From CALCLY01 sp900552775 (GTDB lineage: Bacteria > Bacillota > Clostridia > UMGS1883 > UMGS1540): a stretch of DNA of 64,000 nt. Of the stretch, positions 62,444 to 64,000 are shown in pieces. Each line of letters opens with the position of its first letter. The stretch's first letter is position 1. Under the pieces are notes generated by a model. The model did no database searches. It was not told the DNA's origin and saw only the letters and a program-made list of their open reading frames with translations. The position numbers were made by a program, and so were the translations under genes. The DNA is taken from NCBI GenBank assembly GCA_937966555.1, contig CALCLY010000022.1, positions 186,001-250,000 of the forward strand, in the 5' to 3' direction.

Positions 62444-63319
62444 TTAAAGCTCCCCTATTTCACGCATAATCTTTTCTATCTCAGCCGCGCCCTCCGAAGA
62501 ACATTTTCCAAAATAATCGGGCGCAAAGTTTCCTTCCATCCCGAGCAAGTTCATAGAAACGGTAAATCCCTGCATAACTCCGTGTTTTGCATATGTATCA
62601 CGAAGCAGCAATATATTATTCAGGTATTTAGCGCATTTGTCCATATCTCCGCTCTGTGCGCTTTTTATAAATTTTTCCGCATTTTTCGGCGTTGATGAGA
62701 ACATACCGTCCAGAACTTTGTCAAGTCCGAAAGAAAGCGCTGCGTCAAAGCAGTCTATATTGCTGTAGAGCACTTCAAACTCCGGGATATTTTGTTTTAT
62801 AAGCCTTCCGAGTGCCATATCTCCGCTTTTTATGCCTTTAATATTTTCGTGTTTTGCAAGGCGCTTTACCATATCAAATGTGATTTTGCATTTCGTAACG
62901 CCGGGCAAATCATATAAAAATATGGGCTTGTCGGACTTATCGGCTATCATTTCAAAAAAATTGCAGTGCACAGCTTCGCAATTTGCAAAATAAAACGGCG
63001 TTGTAACAACCGCTGCCGTAAAAGGACAATCTTTAACGCGCTCAATTCTTTCAATAACCCTCTGAGCCGAGTTATCCATTGCCCCGACAAAAAGCGGTAC
63101 TCTGCCGCCCACTGCCGCACTTGCCACATAAACCGCCTCAGCATATGCGTTGTCCGGCACGGAAGCCTCCATTCCCATGCTGCCCATTAAAAGCAGTCCG
63201 CTTGCCCCGGCATCTATCTGCATATTTATTTCTTTTTCAAGCGATTCCTTGTCGATGCTTCCGTCTTTTAAAAGAGGCGTTCCGAGGGCTGTGTAAAATC
63301 CTTTTTTAAGTTTTTCCAT
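62444..63319 (-). CDS. DapA/NanA-superfamily aldolase (N-acetylneuraminate lyase-like)
   Basis: 291 residues, a class I pyruvate aldolase. The Schiff-base Lys is in IKGIKSGD and the partner Tyr in IFLYDLPG. The dipicolinate-synthase signature GTTGE is replaced by GSMGMEA, so it is unlikely to be a second DapA. With a YhcH-family gene downstream, a lyase for N-acetylneuraminate or another 2-keto-3-deoxy sugar acid is the best reading. It starts after AAGGAGAG and has a consensus promoter. Confidence 0.85.
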   Translation of the reverse strand: MEKLKKGFYTALGTPLLKDGSIDKESLEKEINMQIDAGASGLLLMGSMGMEASVPDNAYAEAVYVASAAVGGRVPLFVGAMDNSAQRVIERIERVKDCPFTAAVVTTPFYFANCEAVHCNFFEMIADKSDKPIFLYDLPGVTKCKITFDMVKRLAKHENIKGIKSGDMALGRLIKQNIPEFEVLYSNIDCFDAALSFGLDKVLDGMFSSTPKNAEKFIKSAQSGDMDKCAKYLNNILLLRDTYAKHGVMQGFTVSMNLLGMEGNFAPDYFGKCSSEGAAEIEKIMREIGEL

Positions 63320-63353
63320 TAATTATCTCTCCTTATTTTTAATCACTGAAGCC

Positions 63354-63382
63354 ATTATATACTCGTTTATTAATAAAGTCAA
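63354..63382 (-). promoter_or_regulatory. Promoter of the aldolase-YhcH operon
   Basis: On the minus strand: TTGACT (63382-63377), 17 bp, TATAAT (63359-63354). Confidence 0.78.
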
Positions 63383-63418
63383 TGAACTAAAAAGACAACT
63401 TTTCAGAAAGATGTCCGT

Positions 63419-64000
63419 TTATATGACTTTATACGCCTCCAGCTCATCACGTCTTGACTTAAGTTTTCCGACAGAGTTCTCAATACCGTTTTCAAAGTTC
63501 TTTAATTTGAAGAGCCGCTTATATTCCTCTATCACCCCGTCAAAGCGTTCCAAAAGCTCCGCCTTCTTTTCTTTGCTTACACAGCCGTGAGTTTTGATTT
63601 TGCAAAGCTCCGCTCCGAGCATGATCATTTCGGCGTTGCACAAAACCTCGTCCTTGAGATTTTCGTTTGCTTTTGTTTTTTCTATATCGCGACACACGGC
63701 ACCGACATAAGAAATAACATTGTCGAAATAAAAATCGTCTCCGCATTCTTTTATGTTAAAGGTTTCGCATTCCACCTCATCCATCGGAATTGTGAGTGTA
63801 AACGAGCACATTGTCATGCCGTGTACCTTATGCGGCTCTAAATGGTAGAATTTGCCGAGTCTGTACATAATCTCGCCCATTTTGCCCTCAAACACGAATC
63901 TGTCAACAAAATCAAACGCGCCGTAGCGAAAATCATTTTTAAAATTCTCACAATTTTGTTCTTCGCCGCTATTCCATGCATATTGTCCCGCAAGTGCGCA
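63419..64000 (-). CDS. C-terminal part of a probable glycoside hydrolase (5' end outside window)
   Basis: The minus-strand frame is open to the right edge: 193 residues are visible, starting CALAGQYAWNSGEEQ. The segment QYAWNSGE recalls the end of the barrel in hexosaminidase-like (GH20/GH84-type) enzymes. The rest, helix-rich with ELCKIKTHGCVSKEKKAELLERF (in pieces), would be the C-terminal helical domain. A GTG at 63895 is an internal Val codon, not the start. It lies just upstream of the aldolase/YhcH operon, which suits an exo-glycosidase releasing amino sugars. The family call is weak. Confidence 0.5.
   Translation of the reverse strand, partial: CALAGQYAWNSGEEQNCENFKNDFRYGAFDFVDRFVFEGKMGEIMYRLGKFYHLEPHKVHGMTMCSFTLTIPMDEVECETFNIKECGDDFYFDNVISYVGAVCRDIEKTKANENLKDEVLCNAEMIMLGAELCKIKTHGCVSKEKKAELLERFDGVIEEYKRLFKLKNFENGIENSVGKLKSRRDELEAYKVI

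Noticed and set aside
1..64000. CRISPR arrays, tRNA and rRNA genes, insertion sequences
   Set aside because: I read through for regularly spaced repeats, cloverleaf ends and transposase motifs and found none; a dedicated scan could still reveal short ncRNAs.

Overview
The window looks like chromosomal DNA from an anaerobic, spore-forming member of the Clostridia (Bacillota). This rests on a SpoVT homologue, S-layer-homology (SLH) surface proteins, dockerin-type domains, consensus sigma-A promoters, strong Shine-Dalgarno sites, and a large set of glycan-degrading enzymes of the kind found in gut or plant-matter degraders. The genus cannot be fixed from this sequence. I saw no rRNA, tRNA, CRISPR array, phage module or insertion sequence.

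Region 1 (1-12.5 kb) is a cell-surface region: a left-truncated dockerin protein, a 1519-residue SLH-anchored protein with chitobiase-type repeats and a possible cohesin-like N-terminus, feoB, a second dockerin protein with a beta-helix-like body, and a tyrosine recombinase. Between the recombinase and the second dockerin gene lie two 24-bp dif-like dyads in inverted orientation. They flank 177 bp that contain a consensus promoter facing the dockerin gene. I read this as a candidate phase-variable promoter switch (inverton). It is the most interesting signal in the window.

Region 2 (12.5-21.3 kb) holds a processive GT2 glycosyltransferase; a MarR operon with an E2-like acyltransferase and an acyl-CoA ligase, whose operator overlaps its own -10 box; an SLH/beta-propeller protein; and the lysine/diaminopimelate operon asd-dapA-dapB.

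Region 3 (21.3-39.5 kb) is a glycan-utilisation regulon. Six minus-strand genes (GH3, two large secreted proteins, one more secreted protein, a GH106-like hydrolase, an SGNH esterase), a CapA-like gene with lacI, a serine hydrolase/HAD pair, and a DUF4838 hydrolase are each preceded by a promoter with a palindrome of the form CGAACRCG(Y)GTTCG just downstream of the -10 box. The LacI-family gene inside the region is the obvious candidate repressor.

Region 4 (39.5-48.2 kb) has a DUF11 protein, an AraC-type regulator divergent from a GH20-like hydrolase and an AGE-family epimerase, a secreted papain-type protease, rnhB, a YraN-family gene and malQ. Region 5 (48.2-64 kb) has gdhA, a decayed PHP gene, spoVT, the operon smc-ftsY-UPF0182-PHP, an SSB-like gene, a decayed AraC HTH gene, a D,D-carboxypeptidase, and a sialate-lyase-like aldolase with a YhcH-family gene. 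A partial gene runs off the right edge.
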